Source: Halobellus inordinatus
GTDB taxonomy: Archaea > Halobacteriota > Halobacteria > Halobacteriales > Haloferacaceae
Assembly: GCF_024464655.1 (NCBI RefSeq)
Contig: NZ_JANHAV010000007.1
Span: forward strand, 62,001 to 126,000
DNA: 64,000 nucleotides
Direction of reading: 5' to 3'
The translations under genes and the position numbers were made by a program. This document shows, piece by piece, positions 10,340 to 18,764 of this stretch; the first letter of the stretch is position 1; every line of letters begins with the position of its first letter. The notes under the pieces were generated by a model. That model had not been told where the DNA came from. It did not search any database and saw only the letters and a list, made by a program, of their open reading frames with translations.

Positions 10340-11239
10340 ATGATCACGACACTGCTCGGCGACCTGACTTCGACCGCCCAACGTAGACGCGCGCTCCGCG
10401 CGGGTCTCGCGGTAGTGGCCGCGGTTCTGGTCGTGACCGGCACCGGAGTAGCGGCAACGGAAAAACTCGACTCCGGAAACGGCGGACCGCCGATCGAAGA
10501 CGCGGACGCGGACGCCGACGCCTACGACGTCGTCGTCGAGGACGCGACCGACGGCGTCGGCGCGTACAACGTCACCGTCTCGCTCGCGGACTCGTCGTCT
10601 GCGCGGATCACCGGCTTCGATCCGCACGAGACCGCCGATCTGGCGAACACCACGATATCGGCGGACGGATCGCGGGTCGTCGCGACGGTCGCGCTGATGA
10701 ACACCACCGATACGGGGCGCGTACGGATCGGCTCGCTCACACTCAGCGGTGCGGACGCCGAGTCAGCCGACACGACGCTCACGGTCAACGCACTCGGTGA
10801 CGAGCAGGGTGATCCCTACGACGCCGACACGCGCGTGCGAGTCGTCTCGTCGACGCAGGAGTCGGTCGAAGACGATCCCACGGATCCGAGCCAGGGCGAC
10901 GACGACAACGACGGTTCGGACGCCAGCGACTCTGCGGACTCGAGTGACGACGCCGACGAGCAATCGAGCCCAGCAGACACGACTGAGAGCGAACTCCAGA
11001 CGACAGCCGACGCTGGTGACGGCACCGCCGACGGTAACGACGCTGGCGCAGCGGCGGACGTCGCTGACGGTGACGCTGGTACCGTGACCGATCCAGCGAC
11101 GGTAGACGATCTCGGGACGGCCGGTTCCGACTCCGTCACGGACGCCGACTCCAGTCCGGTACCGGTGAGTGGGATGGGCGTCGTGGCTGTGCTCGCCGCC
11201 ATCGGCGTCCTCGTGCTGGTTCGTCGGTGGTCGGGCTGA
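10340..11239 (+). CDS. Membrane-anchored cohesin-like protein
   Basis: This is a 299-residue protein with an N-terminal signal or anchor segment (VVAAVLVVTGTGVAA). One cohesin-like domain at about residues 55-175 has the same DGVGAYNVTVSL motif as the repeats in the upstream gene. A long Asp/Ser/Glu/Thr-rich linker follows (about 175-270), then a C-terminal transmembrane helix followed by RRW. The tail (PVSGMG, hydrophobic helix, basic end) resembles a PGF-CTERM archaeosortase signal, but the PGF triplet is absent. It follows the dockerin gene by 59 bp, so the two are likely an operon and a binding pair. Family membership is inferred from fold-like motifs. Confidence 0.75.
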   Translation: MITTLLGDLTSTAQRRRALRAGLAVVAAVLVVTGTGVAATEKLDSGNGGPPIEDADADADAYDVVVEDATDGVGAYNVTVSLADSSSARITGFDPHETADLANTTISADGSRVVATVALMNTTDTGRVRIGSLTLSGADAESADTTLTVNALGDEQGDPYDADTRVRVVSSTQESVEDDPTDPSQGDDDNDGSDASDSADSSDDADEQSSPADTTESELQTTADAGDGTADGNDAGAAADVADGDAGTVTDPATVDDLGTAGSDSVTDADSSPVPVSGMGVVAVLAAIGVLVLVRRWSG

Positions 11240-11256
11240 TCACGTCGGCTGCACGT

Positions 11257-11302
11257 CTGTGACGCACCTCGCAACCTCGGGGTTGCGAACCGTTCGTCAC
11301 AG
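11257..11302. terminator. Long imperfect stem-loop after the surface-protein operon
   Basis: Outer arms CTGTGACG (11257-11264) and CGTCACAG (11295-11302), and inner arms CGCAACC (11270-11276) and GGTTGCG (11281-11287), can pair around a TCGG loop. It lies 18 bases after the stop codon of the cohesin gene. It could be a terminator or an RNA-stabilising hairpin; no T-run follows. Confidence 0.45.
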
Positions 11303-11570
11303 TCCCGACCGATCGGACGAGCATTGCCGCCGATTGAGGGTCGGCCGCAGCCGTCGGTGGTGACTCGCTCTTCGCTTTCTGCTCTGCCTTTGCTCCTCAT
11401 CTGTGGTATCCACGGCTGGAGCGAGGTGGAACTCAAAGGCCTCGACTGGGCCGATCAAAAAATAGTGGCAGGTATCACCGGGCCTCCGGATCCTGTGTGT
11501 CTGCGGACGCACTGTGAGGCGACCGTACTCTCGCGGTGCCCTCCGAATCTCGACGGCACTCGATTGACCA

Positions 11571-11588
11571 CGGCCTCGGCCGTTTTTT
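11571..11588 (+). terminator. Hairpin plus T-run terminator
   Basis: CGGCC-TC-GGCCG is followed directly by six T residues. It faces the + strand surface-protein operon and lies just before the convergent CBS gene. The rest of 11303-11618 holds no gene that I can support. Confidence 0.5.
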
Positions 11589-11618
11589 CGACGCCGGTCC
11601 CCCAATCGGGGCTGTCGT

Positions 11619-12041
11619 TCAGTACGGGGGCGATTCGGTTTCGATGACGCCAGCCAGGTTGTCCAGTTCGTCAGAGAGCAGGATCAACAGATCGTCCAGC
11701 GTCACGATCCCCGCCAGATTGCCGTCGGTCTCGGTGACGGGCATCCGGCGAACCGAGTGTTCGTGCATCTGTCTGATCGCCTCGAAGACGCCGGCGTCGG
11801 TATCGACCGTAACTGGCGTCTCGGTCATCACGTCGGCCGCCGTCACTGTCGTCGGGTCGGCACGGGGTTCGAGGACCTCGACGACGAGGTCGCGATCGGT
11901 GACGATTCCGACGGGACGATCGTCCTCTTCGATGATCACGCTCCCGACGTTCTCTTCTTTCATCACGGTCGCGAGGTTCCCTGCGGATTGGTCTCGCTGC
12001 GCTGTCATTACTCCTGTCCGAGCGACGTCTACTACAGGCAT
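11619..12041 (-). CDS. CBS-domain protein (two CBS motifs)
   Basis: This 140-residue protein consists of one Bateman module. The first CBS repeat contains GSVIIEEDDRPVGIVTDRDL, the second the HSVRRMPVTETDGNLAGIVT stretch. CBS pairs bind adenine nucleotides (AMP, ATP, SAM) and usually regulate a partner. No enzymatic domain is present and no partner is obvious next door. The start at 12041 (MPVVDVARTGVMTAQ) is the ATG; an internal ATG at 12008 would leave the fold intact and is an alternative. A CBS protein is the third subunit of bacterial phenylphosphate synthase, but this gene is about 10 kb away from the synthase-like pair. Confidence 0.85.
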   Translation of the reverse strand: MPVVDVARTGVMTAQRDQSAGNLATVMKEENVGSVIIEEDDRPVGIVTDRDLVVEVLEPRADPTTVTAADVMTETPVTVDTDAGVFEAIRQMHEHSVRRMPVTETDGNLAGIVTLDDLLILLSDELDNLAGVIETESPPY

Positions 12042-12427
12042 TGTCCTCCACCGGAGATATCGGATGCCTGTTGTATAATTGTATCTGTGGCTGCACGCTT
12101 TCGCCGCACGCCGCCGTTCTGCACGCCCCCTCGTGATCTAACTGTCTCTCGCCCCCGATTCCGGATGACTGCTCTCCCCAGTCCTCCGCTCTCTGTGGGC
12201 GCAACCCGACGTTGTCTCACGGAGTAAAAAGCTGCTACGACCGGTCAGGAAGCAATTAATATAACAACTGTACGTCTGTTAGTGCTATTTGTTATGAGAT
12301 CACTACGGGGTCCCAGAGAGTGAATAGCGAGTGGCGACGTATTCGGCGTGTGAAGGCGTTATGAAATCATCGTACTACTTCGTCGGATTCGCGAGAATGG
12401 TGGGTTCGCTCCGCCGGTGCGCCGCCG
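12042..12427. other. Intergenic region, promoter of the CBS gene
   Basis: No gene is seen in these 386 bp. The stretch 12250-12300 is AT-rich (aattaatataac). Short open frames on both strands lack haloarchaeal codon bias. Confidence 0.4.
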
Positions 12428-13195
12428 CTACTGATACATCGTCAAACCTGGGGGTTCATCGAGCTCCTGTTGTTGCTGGGCCTCGGTCATCTGCCGGTAG
12501 TGCTGTGCGATCTGTTCCATCTGCTGTCTGATCTGGTCGGCTTGCTCTTCGAGTTCAGTCGTGTCGATGTCGAAGTCGACCAGCGGTTCGAGGGCGTTTT
12601 CGATGACAGAGCGCGCGGCGGCTGGGTCAGGCAAGTACGGATTCGCCTTCACCACCAGCACTGCCGCGGGAACGTCGGCGTGGTGGCACTTCGAGACGAG
12701 CGCTCCGGTGATCCCGCCAATCAACCCGGGCCCATCAGCCGGTTGGATCCCGGCGTCGCGAAGTTGCGATTCGATCGTTGCTGTGGTCCCAACGCCGACG
12801 ACGTTACCGATCTGGTCTTCGCTCTCCGCCGGTGCTCCTGCGAGGAAGACCGCTCGCTCGAACTCTTGGGCGAGGTCGTCGAGGATGCACTGACTGAGCG
12901 CTTTGAACGCCTGTCCAGGCAGTGCGACGTCGCTTTGCAGCGTCATTACGGCTGGATCGTCGCGGGCGTACACCCGGACGAGATCTCGCACGCGACCGTC
13001 TTTGAACGACGTTACGGGCGGAAAATCTTCCGAGACGATGTTCCCGTGGTGTTCGAGTGACAACTGTCTCGTGATGACGTCGACTGTGATGGCGGCAACT
13101 AATCCGTGACCGGGTAATCCTTCGATGAGCGTCGTCGCGTCGCCGTTGATTTCGCTCACTCGATCGAACGTTACTGATGGGCTTTCTCGTGGCAT
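12428..13195 (-). CDS. PAC2-family protein (proteasome-assembly-chaperone-like)
   Basis: This 255-residue protein has the PAC2 (DUF75/COG2047-type) fold. It begins with the conserved LIEGLPGHGLVA segment near residue 23, has internal DLVRVYARDDPAVM and IGGITGALVSKCHH stretches, and ends with a coiled-coil-like, Gln-rich tail. Archaeal members are widespread and thought to act in proteasome assembly or as ATP-grasp-associated proteins; the exact role is not established. It stands alone, with a promoter region between 13196 and 13320. Confidence 0.85.
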   Translation of the reverse strand: MPRESPSVTFDRVSEINGDATTLIEGLPGHGLVAAITVDVITRQLSLEHHGNIVSEDFPPVTSFKDGRVRDLVRVYARDDPAVMTLQSDVALPGQAFKALSQCILDDLAQEFERAVFLAGAPAESEDQIGNVVGVGTTATIESQLRDAGIQPADGPGLIGGITGALVSKCHHADVPAAVLVVKANPYLPDPAAARSVIENALEPLVDFDIDTTELEEQADQIRQQMEQIAQHYRQMTEAQQQQELDEPPGLTMYQ

Positions 13196-13321
13196 CTTTG
13201 TTAACTCCGTGGGGGGGTCTGGTGTTTCGAATCGGCGGTGCGTGGTGTTTGGGCTCGATGGTCCATTCGATCACGTGTCTGGATGTGACCAAACATATTA
13301 CTCAGTAAACACGAGCCCATA

Positions 13322-13462
13322 TCAATCCATCCACTCCGTGATTCCGAGGATCTTCTCACAGATCGGGCAGACCCAGACAGTGGCAATCCCGGAGTGATCC
13401 TGCGGCTCGCCGCCGCTCACGGGCGTAATCTCTTCTTCACAGTAGGGACATTTCCCCGGCAT
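13322..13462 (-). CDS. 46-residue double zinc-ribbon (CPxC) microprotein
   Basis: The frame starts with ATG at 13462 and ends with TGA at 13322. Two zinc knuckles, KCPYCEEE near residues 4-11 and VCPICEKI near residues 31-38, are spaced like one four-Cys zinc ribbon, and the protein ends in GITEWMD. Small one-domain zinc proteins of this size are common in haloarchaea and some affect growth or stress fitness. It lies about 125 bp upstream of the PAC2 gene on the same strand. The function is unknown. Confidence 0.75.
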   Translation of the reverse strand: MPGKCPYCEEEITPVSGGEPQDHSGIATVWVCPICEKILGITEWMD

Positions 13463-14089
13463 ACGATTCCTACATCACGGGGCAGTACCAAGATAGTATC
13501 CCCTCTCGGCGTGTCCTTTTTTGCGTGCTCGTGGTTCAACTCACCGGCTGGCCGTCGTGTTTGTACGCGAGCGGCCGGTGTACGGAGCGATCCACTATGA
13601 CAGCCATCGCCCGCCTCGAGGCAAGCCGCCCACGTCGCTGCCGACGGCGATCGAGTGACCTCCTCACTTGAGATCGACGAACAGCGCGGCCGAGAGCAAC
13701 ACATCGACGACCGCGTCGCGGCGGTCGAAACCGCGCTCGGCCACCGTCCGCGACGGCGGAGCGAATCGTAGGCCGACGTCCACCGACTCGCTGCTCGAAA
13801 CCCCTCCTCGTCAAATAAATATAAGAATCCAATTATTCATATCTTATTTACTATTTCTCTACTCTCCAATCCGTATCCAACGTATAGCTATCTCGGAATC
13901 CCTTTCTCGTCTCTAGTGAACTATGCAAAAACAAGCATCAAAACTCTGCTAACCCCTTTTTGTGTTTTTCCACAGCGCGCTCCACGTCTTATTCCGGATC
14001 TCGAAGCGAGACCGCTGTCGCTCAGTAGAAGATAAAATATAATTCATAATGGTCTAAACACTCAAAAATAGGACCAATCCCCGACCGAA
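13463..14089. other. Intergenic region with a possible decayed coding fragment, then AT-rich DNA
   Basis: Between about 13610 and 13770 the + strand reads as a GC3-rich run (SSLEIDEQRGREQH, RVAAVETALG) with no usable start, ending in TAG. It may be the tail of a lost gene. From 13800 to 14080 the DNA is AT-rich and without genes. Confidence 0.3.
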
Positions 14090-14692
14090 TTACTCTATCT
14101 CTGTAGCGCCGTTCTCCGCGGCGTCGGTCTCGGCATCAGGCCCGAGATCGCCTCGCCGCTCCAAGTATTCTTGTCCTTCCTCGGTTTCGGCGATCAGGTC
14201 GTCGAAGATGGCTGCGTCCGTCTTGAATTTGTGGAGGTTGTGGACGGATGTCGTCTCGAACTCGTCGATCACCTCGCCGTGGTCTTCGAAAAACGCTGTC
14301 ACCCACTCGTCCATCTGCTCGGTGCTTCGGAACTGGGTGATGAGCTGCCAGCGGTACTTGTGATCCGCGTTGAAAAACATCAACACGTGCGGGTCCTCGA
14401 CGAGGGTGTCGTAACAGTCCTCCCAGTGGTCTCTGAAGTTCGGGTAGTGGAAGGCGATGCGGAACACGTAGTGCTTGAACAGCGTCCGTCGCGGGACGAC
14501 GGTTTTTCGGAACAGCCCCTCAGTCTCCATCTCCCGAAGCAGCGTGTTCACGTGGTTGTGGGACAGTGAGATGCCGTACTCCTCTTTGAGGATCTCGCTG
14601 AGTTCGCGACTCGACGCGGTCGGATTCGCGATGCGTGCCTGCAGAAGGATGAGATCTCGGGGGCCGATTTCGGCCAGCGTGTCATTGGTCAT
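14090..14692 (-). CDS. Winged-helix transcriptional regulator (Lrp/MarR-like HTH)
   Basis: This is a 200-residue protein. The N-terminal third (RDLILLQARIANPTASSREL, then SHNHVNTLLREMETEGLFRK) reads as a winged helix-turn-helix of the AsnC/MarR kind. The remaining part has no recognised ligand domain but is rich in aromatics and carries an AHYPNFRDHWEDCYDTL-like segment. I chose ATG 14692; an upstream TTG at 14725 would add 11 basic residues. It sits next to the alcohol dehydrogenase and dioxygenase genes and probably controls them, which is inferred from position only. The C-terminal acidic tail is typical of halophile proteins. Confidence 0.75.
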   Translation of the reverse strand: MTNDTLAEIGPRDLILLQARIANPTASSRELSEILKEEYGISLSHNHVNTLLREMETEGLFRKTVVPRRTLFKHYVFRIAFHYPNFRDHWEDCYDTLVEDPHVLMFFNADHKYRWQLITQFRSTEQMDEWVTAFFEDHGEVIDEFETTSVHNLHKFKTDAAIFDDLIAETEEGQEYLERRGDLGPDAETDAAENGATEIE

Positions 14693-14779
14693 CGTGTTTT
14701 CCGACTCTTTTCGGGCAGCCTTCAAAAGGGCTGCGAGAAGTTGCTCGTCGCCCGGACTGTGGGCGTCGCTGTGACGCCT

Positions 14780-14876
14780 TCAGACTATCGGACAGACGCC
14801 CGTGCTTCGGACAGATGCCACTGAAGCAGTGCGACACCCGTGGATGCCGAGAGATTTCCAATTTCCGACAGTATCA
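14780..14876. repeat. MITE-like palindromic element, degenerate copy
   Basis: The left end ACTATCGGACAG (14784) and the right end CCGACAGT (14865-14872, followed by ATCA) are inverted copies of each other. They match the ends of the elements at 38964 and 59242. The TCA at 14874-14876 is the reverse complement of the TGA stop of the alcohol dehydrogenase. Confidence 0.55.
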
Positions 14877-15968
14877 CGCCCCCTCTTCGAACTGAACGAC
14901 GCTTCGGATCACTTCGCCCGCGTCGAGCGCGGCGAACGCCTCGTCGAGTTCCCCCAGTTCGTAGCGGCGTGTGAGGATCGCGTCGAGATCGAGATCGCCG
15001 TTCTGATACATCCTGACGTACCGCGGGATGTCGACCCGCGGTTGCGTGAAGCCGACGATGTTGCCGACGACGGAGATCCCCTTCGTGAACCGTCCGAGGT
15101 CGATCTCGGCGGGCGGCGTGTCGCTCGTTCCGGTGATCGCCGCGGTGCCGCCCGGTCTCAGCGATGCGATGGCCTGCTGGACGGTCTGGGGCGCGCCGAT
15201 GCACTCGAAGGCGTAGTCGACGCCGCCGGTGAGCTCTTCGATCCGTTCGACGGGGTCTTCCTCGCCGGCGTTCACAGTATGTGTCGCGCCGATTTCCGCC
15301 ATCGTGTCGAGCGTGTCGGCATCGAGGTCGACGGCAACGATCGTGCCCGCGCTGACGGCGTTGGCCGCGAGGACGGCCCCGGCGCCGACGCCGCCACAGC
15401 CGAATACCGCGACCGTCTCGCCGCCGTCGACGTCGGTGATGTTCGAGACGGCTCCGAGGCCGGTCGTGACGCCGCAACCGAGCAGCGCCCCGATCTCGAA
15501 CGGGACGTCGTCGGCGACGGGAACCACCTGTCGCTCGGGGACGACAGCCATACTCGCGAACGACGACTGGGCGTAGAAGTGGTCGATCGGCTCGCCGTCC
15601 TGACTGAGGCGATGCGTCCCGTCCATCATCTGCCCCCGGGTCTCGCGTCGAGCCTGGCAGAGATACGGCTGGCCGCTCCGACAGTACTCACAGTCGCCAC
15701 AGGAGGGCAGCACCCAGAGCACGACGTGGTCGCCCGGCTCCACCGTCGAGACGCCGTCGCCGACGGCCTCGACGACGCCCGCGCCTTCGTGGCCCAGCAC
15801 GACCGGGAAATCGGTGTCGTCACTCGTGTAGGCGTGATAATCGGTGTGACACACGCCCGTCGCGCGCACGTCTACCAGAACCTCACCCGGTTCGGGATCG
15901 TCGAGTGTGACTGTCTCGACCGCGTGTTCTTCTGGCCCGCGGACGACTGCCGCTTCGATCTCACGCAT
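14874..15968 (-). CDS. Zinc-dependent alcohol dehydrogenase, NDMA-dependent (mycofactocin-associated) type
   Basis: This is a 364-residue medium-chain dehydrogenase that oxidises alcohols with bound NAD. Catalytic zinc ligands are visible as GVCHTDYH (Cys near 38), GHEGAG (His near 63) and GCGVTTG (Cys near 165). The structural zinc site is CGDCEYCRSGQPYLC, and the Rossmann motif is GCGGVGAGAV. The N-terminus (MREIEAAVVRGP) and overall layout match the Rxyl_3153/NDMA-dependent family, whose NAD is held tightly and which co-occurs with mycofactocin. The start is ATG 15968; a GTG nine bases upstream is the only alternative. It is divergent from the Rieske dioxygenase, with a shared 246 bp promoter region. 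A class III formaldehyde dehydrogenase-like role is the main alternative. Confidence 0.85.
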   Translation of the reverse strand: MREIEAAVVRGPEEHAVETVTLDDPEPGEVLVDVRATGVCHTDYHAYTSDDTDFPVVLGHEGAGVVEAVGDGVSTVEPGDHVVLWVLPSCGDCEYCRSGQPYLCQARRETRGQMMDGTHRLSQDGEPIDHFYAQSSFASMAVVPERQVVPVADDVPFEIGALLGCGVTTGLGAVSNITDVDGGETVAVFGCGGVGAGAVLAANAVSAGTIVAVDLDADTLDTMAEIGATHTVNAGEEDPVERIEELTGGVDYAFECIGAPQTVQQAIASLRPGGTAAITGTSDTPPAEIDLGRFTKGISVVGNIVGFTQPRVDIPRYVRMYQNGDLDLDAILTRRYELGELDEAFAALDAGEVIRSVVQFEEGA

Positions 15969-16176
15969 CGATATCACTGCGTACGCGATCGCGCGACGCC
16001 GTGTCCGTGAGCCGTGCGACGTTGTCTCGCGACCCTGACGTACCGGTGCCCCGATTCGATGTGGACTGACTCATTCGCTCGACCCTATAGAAGGCAGCGT
16101 AATATAATTTTGCCTTAGCAGAATACAATCAAGCAAACTGAGCCACTTTCAAATTACAAATACTCCTATATTCGGA

Positions 16177-16188
16177 ATATTTAAGTAT
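16177..16188 (+). promoter_or_regulatory. Likely TATA element of the dioxygenase operon
   Basis: ATATTTAAGTAT lies 27-38 bp before the ATG at 16215. That is the usual distance for haloarchaeal genes with short or no leaders. Confidence 0.45.
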
Positions 16189-16214
16189 CTATACTCTGAA
16201 GTCGACGTATAAGT

Positions 16215-17612
16215 ATGGCAGCAGGTGACAAACCCAGCGTGACGGAACAAGCGCTGCAGGACGCTCGCGACTCGCTCGATGAGGGGTTCTTCCCGCTCGA
16301 GTTCTTCCACGACGAGAACCTCCACGACCTCGAGATGGAGCGCATCTTCGGGCAGGCGTGGGTGTTCATCGGTCACGAATCGGAGATCCCGGAGCCGGGC
16401 GATTACGCCCGCCGGTACATCGGCGACGACGCGTTCATCTTCGTCCGCGACGAGAGCGGCGAGGTGAATCTGCTGTTCGACAGTTGCCGCCACCGCGGCG
16501 CGCAGGTCTGCCGTGCCGAACAGGGGAACACCTCGCACTTCCGGTGTCCGTATCACGGCTGGACGTACAAGAACGACGGCGACGCGGCCGGCATACCGCA
16601 GAAGTCGAAGGCGTTCAAGAACCTCGATCGAGAGGAGTACGGCCTGGCGCACGTCCCCCGACTCGAAACCTACGAGGGGCTCGTCTTCGCCTCGCTCGCC
16701 GAGGAGGGACCGTCGTTCGAGGAGTGGCTCGGCGACTTCAAATGGTACTTCGACGTCCACATGAAGCTTCCCGAGGGCGGAATGGAGGTCATCGGCGAAC
16801 CGCACCGCTGGGTCATCGACGCCAACTGGAAGACCATCGCGGACAACTTCAACGGCGACAGCTACCACACCGCGTGGGCACACGGCTCGGTCCTCGATCT
16901 GGAACTCGGCGGCGAGGAGACAGTCGGCCACGCTGGAACCGGCGACAGCCTCGACCGACACATCCACTGTGACGGCCACACGACGAGTATGCGCGGGTTC
17001 GAGGACGAAGACGTCTTCCTCACCTACCCCGAGGGGGTCGTCGAGGACCTGTTCACGAAGGAGGATCTCTCGGACGCCCAGTGGAAACTGGCCCGTCAGG
17101 CGCTCTCGTTCACCGGTGCGATCTTCCCGAACTTCGGGTTCCTCCACTTCGGCGACACCACAGACGACCCCGAGAAAGACGTCGCGCCGTTTTTCACCAT
17201 CCGGAAGTGGCGACCGCTCGGTCCCGACAAGATGGAACTGTGGAGTTGGGGACTGGCCCCGAAGAACGCGCCCGAGGAGTTCAAAGAACGGATGTACAAG
17301 ATGTACACCTCGAACTTCGGCCCGACCGGGAACTTCGAACAGGACGACGTGCCGATCTGGAAGGGCATCACTGAATCCGCCAACGGGCAGTTCGCCAGCA
17401 GTCAGAACCTCCAGTTGAACTACCAGATGGGCCTCGAGTGGATGAGCGAGATGGAACTCGACGACGAGTGGCTCGGCCCCGGCTTCGCCTACTCGGAGAA
17501 TCTCGAAGAGGGCGGGATGCGCCTGTTCCACGAGCAGTGGTACGAGATGCTCGCGGGCAACGATAGGACCGACGCCACGGGCACGCCGATGAACGTCCAG
17601 GAGGACCAGTGA
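16215..17612 (+). CDS. Rieske-type ring-hydroxylating dioxygenase, large (alpha) subunit
   Basis: This is a 465-residue oxygenase that inserts O2 into an aromatic or related ring. The Rieske [2Fe-2S] site is CRHR (Cys-x-His, about residue 94) and CPYHGW (about residue 113). The mononuclear iron site follows as NFNGDSYHTAWAH, with the His-x4-His pair, the preceding Asp/Asn bridge and the third acidic ligand expected near the ITESANGQFASSQN region. It is the first gene of an operon: its TGA overlaps the ATG of the beta subunit, and a 160-residue unknown and an aldehyde dehydrogenase follow. No ferredoxin or reductase is adjacent; the Rieske protein at 57567 could be the ferredoxin. The substrate is unknown. 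Confidence 0.9.
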   Translation: MAAGDKPSVTEQALQDARDSLDEGFFPLEFFHDENLHDLEMERIFGQAWVFIGHESEIPEPGDYARRYIGDDAFIFVRDESGEVNLLFDSCRHRGAQVCRAEQGNTSHFRCPYHGWTYKNDGDAAGIPQKSKAFKNLDREEYGLAHVPRLETYEGLVFASLAEEGPSFEEWLGDFKWYFDVHMKLPEGGMEVIGEPHRWVIDANWKTIADNFNGDSYHTAWAHGSVLDLELGGEETVGHAGTGDSLDRHIHCDGHTTSMRGFEDEDVFLTYPEGVVEDLFTKEDLSDAQWKLARQALSFTGAIFPNFGFLHFGDTTDDPEKDVAPFFTIRKWRPLGPDKMELWSWGLAPKNAPEEFKERMYKMYTSNFGPTGNFEQDDVPIWKGITESANGQFASSQNLQLNYQMGLEWMSEMELDDEWLGPGFAYSENLEEGGMRLFHEQWYEMLAGNDRTDATGTPMNVQEDQ

Positions 17613-18145
17613 TGTTGGCCGAACGCGAAGAGCAGCTGGAAGCCCTCCTCGTCGAACGGGAAGTCGAGCAGTTCCTCTACTACGAGGCCGAACTGCTCGA
17701 CAACCGCGAACTCCACGAGTGGTTCGACCACGTCGCCGACGACATCAACTACCGGATGCCACGGCGGCTGATGCGCGAGAACACCGCCAGCGTGTTCAGC
17801 GAACGAGGGTACTACTTCAACGAGGACTACGGCTCGCTGAAGGCCCGCGTCGAGCGCTTCGACTCCGAGTACGCCTGGGCGGAACGCCCGCCCACCCGGA
17901 CACGCCGCTACGTCACCAACGTGCGCGTCACCCGGGACGACGAGGCACTCGCCGAGGACGAACTGTTCGTCGAGGCCAACCTCCTCGTGTACCTGAGCCG
18001 CGGGGACAGTGAGAAACACACGTTCTTCTCGGCGCGGCGCGAGGACGTCCTCCGGCGACGCGGGGACACATTCGAGATCGCAGACCGGGAGATCCGACTG
18101 GATCAGACGGTCCTGAGCACCGACAACATCTCGATATTCCTATGA
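17612..18145 (+). CDS. Ring-hydroxylating dioxygenase, small (beta) subunit
   Basis: This 177-residue protein has the NTF2-like beta-subunit fold. Markers are VEQFLYYEAELLDNRELHEW near the N-terminus, INYRMPRRLMRENT in the middle, and a C-terminal RREDVLRRR...IADREIRLDQTVL segment. It structures the alpha3beta3 oxygenase. The start is taken as ATG 17612, which overlaps the alpha stop (TGATG); a GTG at 17609 is a weaker option. It overlaps the downstream gene by four bases (ATGA). Confidence 0.9.
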   Translation: MLAEREEQLEALLVEREVEQFLYYEAELLDNRELHEWFDHVADDINYRMPRRLMRENTASVFSERGYYFNEDYGSLKARVERFDSEYAWAERPPTRTRRYVTNVRVTRDDEALAEDELFVEANLLVYLSRGDSEKHTFFSARREDVLRRRGDTFEIADREIRLDQTVLSTDNISIFL

Positions 18146-18624
18146 CGGACGCAACTGAATCAGCGCCCCACCTCGAGATTGCCGAGGAGACCGAGATCCG
18201 CGGCGACGACGCGGCGGTGACCGTCCGGCAGATCAAGACGCCGAAGGGCGAACGGCTGGAGGTCCGCGCCGGCGACGAGGTGCTTCGGGCGGACGCGCTC
18301 GGCTTGGAGAGCCTCTCGTGGCAGGACCTGGACGTCTTCTCGGAGTTCCTCGGGTACGAGTACGACCTCGCGGCACGGTCAGAACCGGAGTCGGACGCCG
18401 ACGACGCGGTCGACTGCGAGTTCACACTGAGTAACGAGTACGCGGACATCGTCGTCCGCAGCGTCACGTCGCCGGATGGCGACCGGCTCGTCATCGAAGC
18501 GCCGAAGAAGCACTTCAGCATCCGCGTCGACGCCGAGGGGCTCGAAGGCCTCGCCGCACAGGACACGAGCATCTTCTCGGAGTTCCTCGAAACGCCGCAC
18601 GGCCCGGGTGGTCACGCGCACTGA
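18142..18624 (+). CDS. Unknown 160-residue protein with an internal duplication, in the dioxygenase operon
   Basis: No family was recognised. The protein is built from two related halves: residues 19-76 (VRQIKTPKGERLEVRAGDE to DVFSEFLGYEY) and 94-152 (VRSVTSPDGDRLVIEAPKK to SIFSEFLETPH). Each is a short beta-rich stretch followed by a Gly-Leu-x-x-Leu helix and the FSEFL motif. It has no cysteines suited to Fe-S binding apart from one Cys, and ends in a His-rich GPGGHAH tail. ATGA overlap with the beta subunit argues that it is a stable partner, accessory or regulator of the oxygenase. Confidence 0.8.
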   Translation: MTDATESAPHLEIAEETEIRGDDAAVTVRQIKTPKGERLEVRAGDEVLRADALGLESLSWQDLDVFSEFLGYEYDLAARSEPESDADDAVDCEFTLSNEYADIVVRSVTSPDGDRLVIEAPKKHFSIRVDAEGLEGLAAQDTSIFSEFLETPHGPGGHAH

Positions 18625-18764
18625 GGGCCGCGTGACCGACCGCACTGACGACCTCGGGATCACGCACACTGACGATCCTGGGGTCGCCGACACTCGTCGC
18701 GCGACCCTCGGGGCGTCGACGCAGTACGGACAGACACCGAAACGACAGCACATTCACCGAGACA

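Noticed and set aside
11324-11647. Small + strand open frame between surface operon and CBS gene
   Set aside because: Low coding quality and it overlaps the terminator-like hairpin and the CBS gene end.
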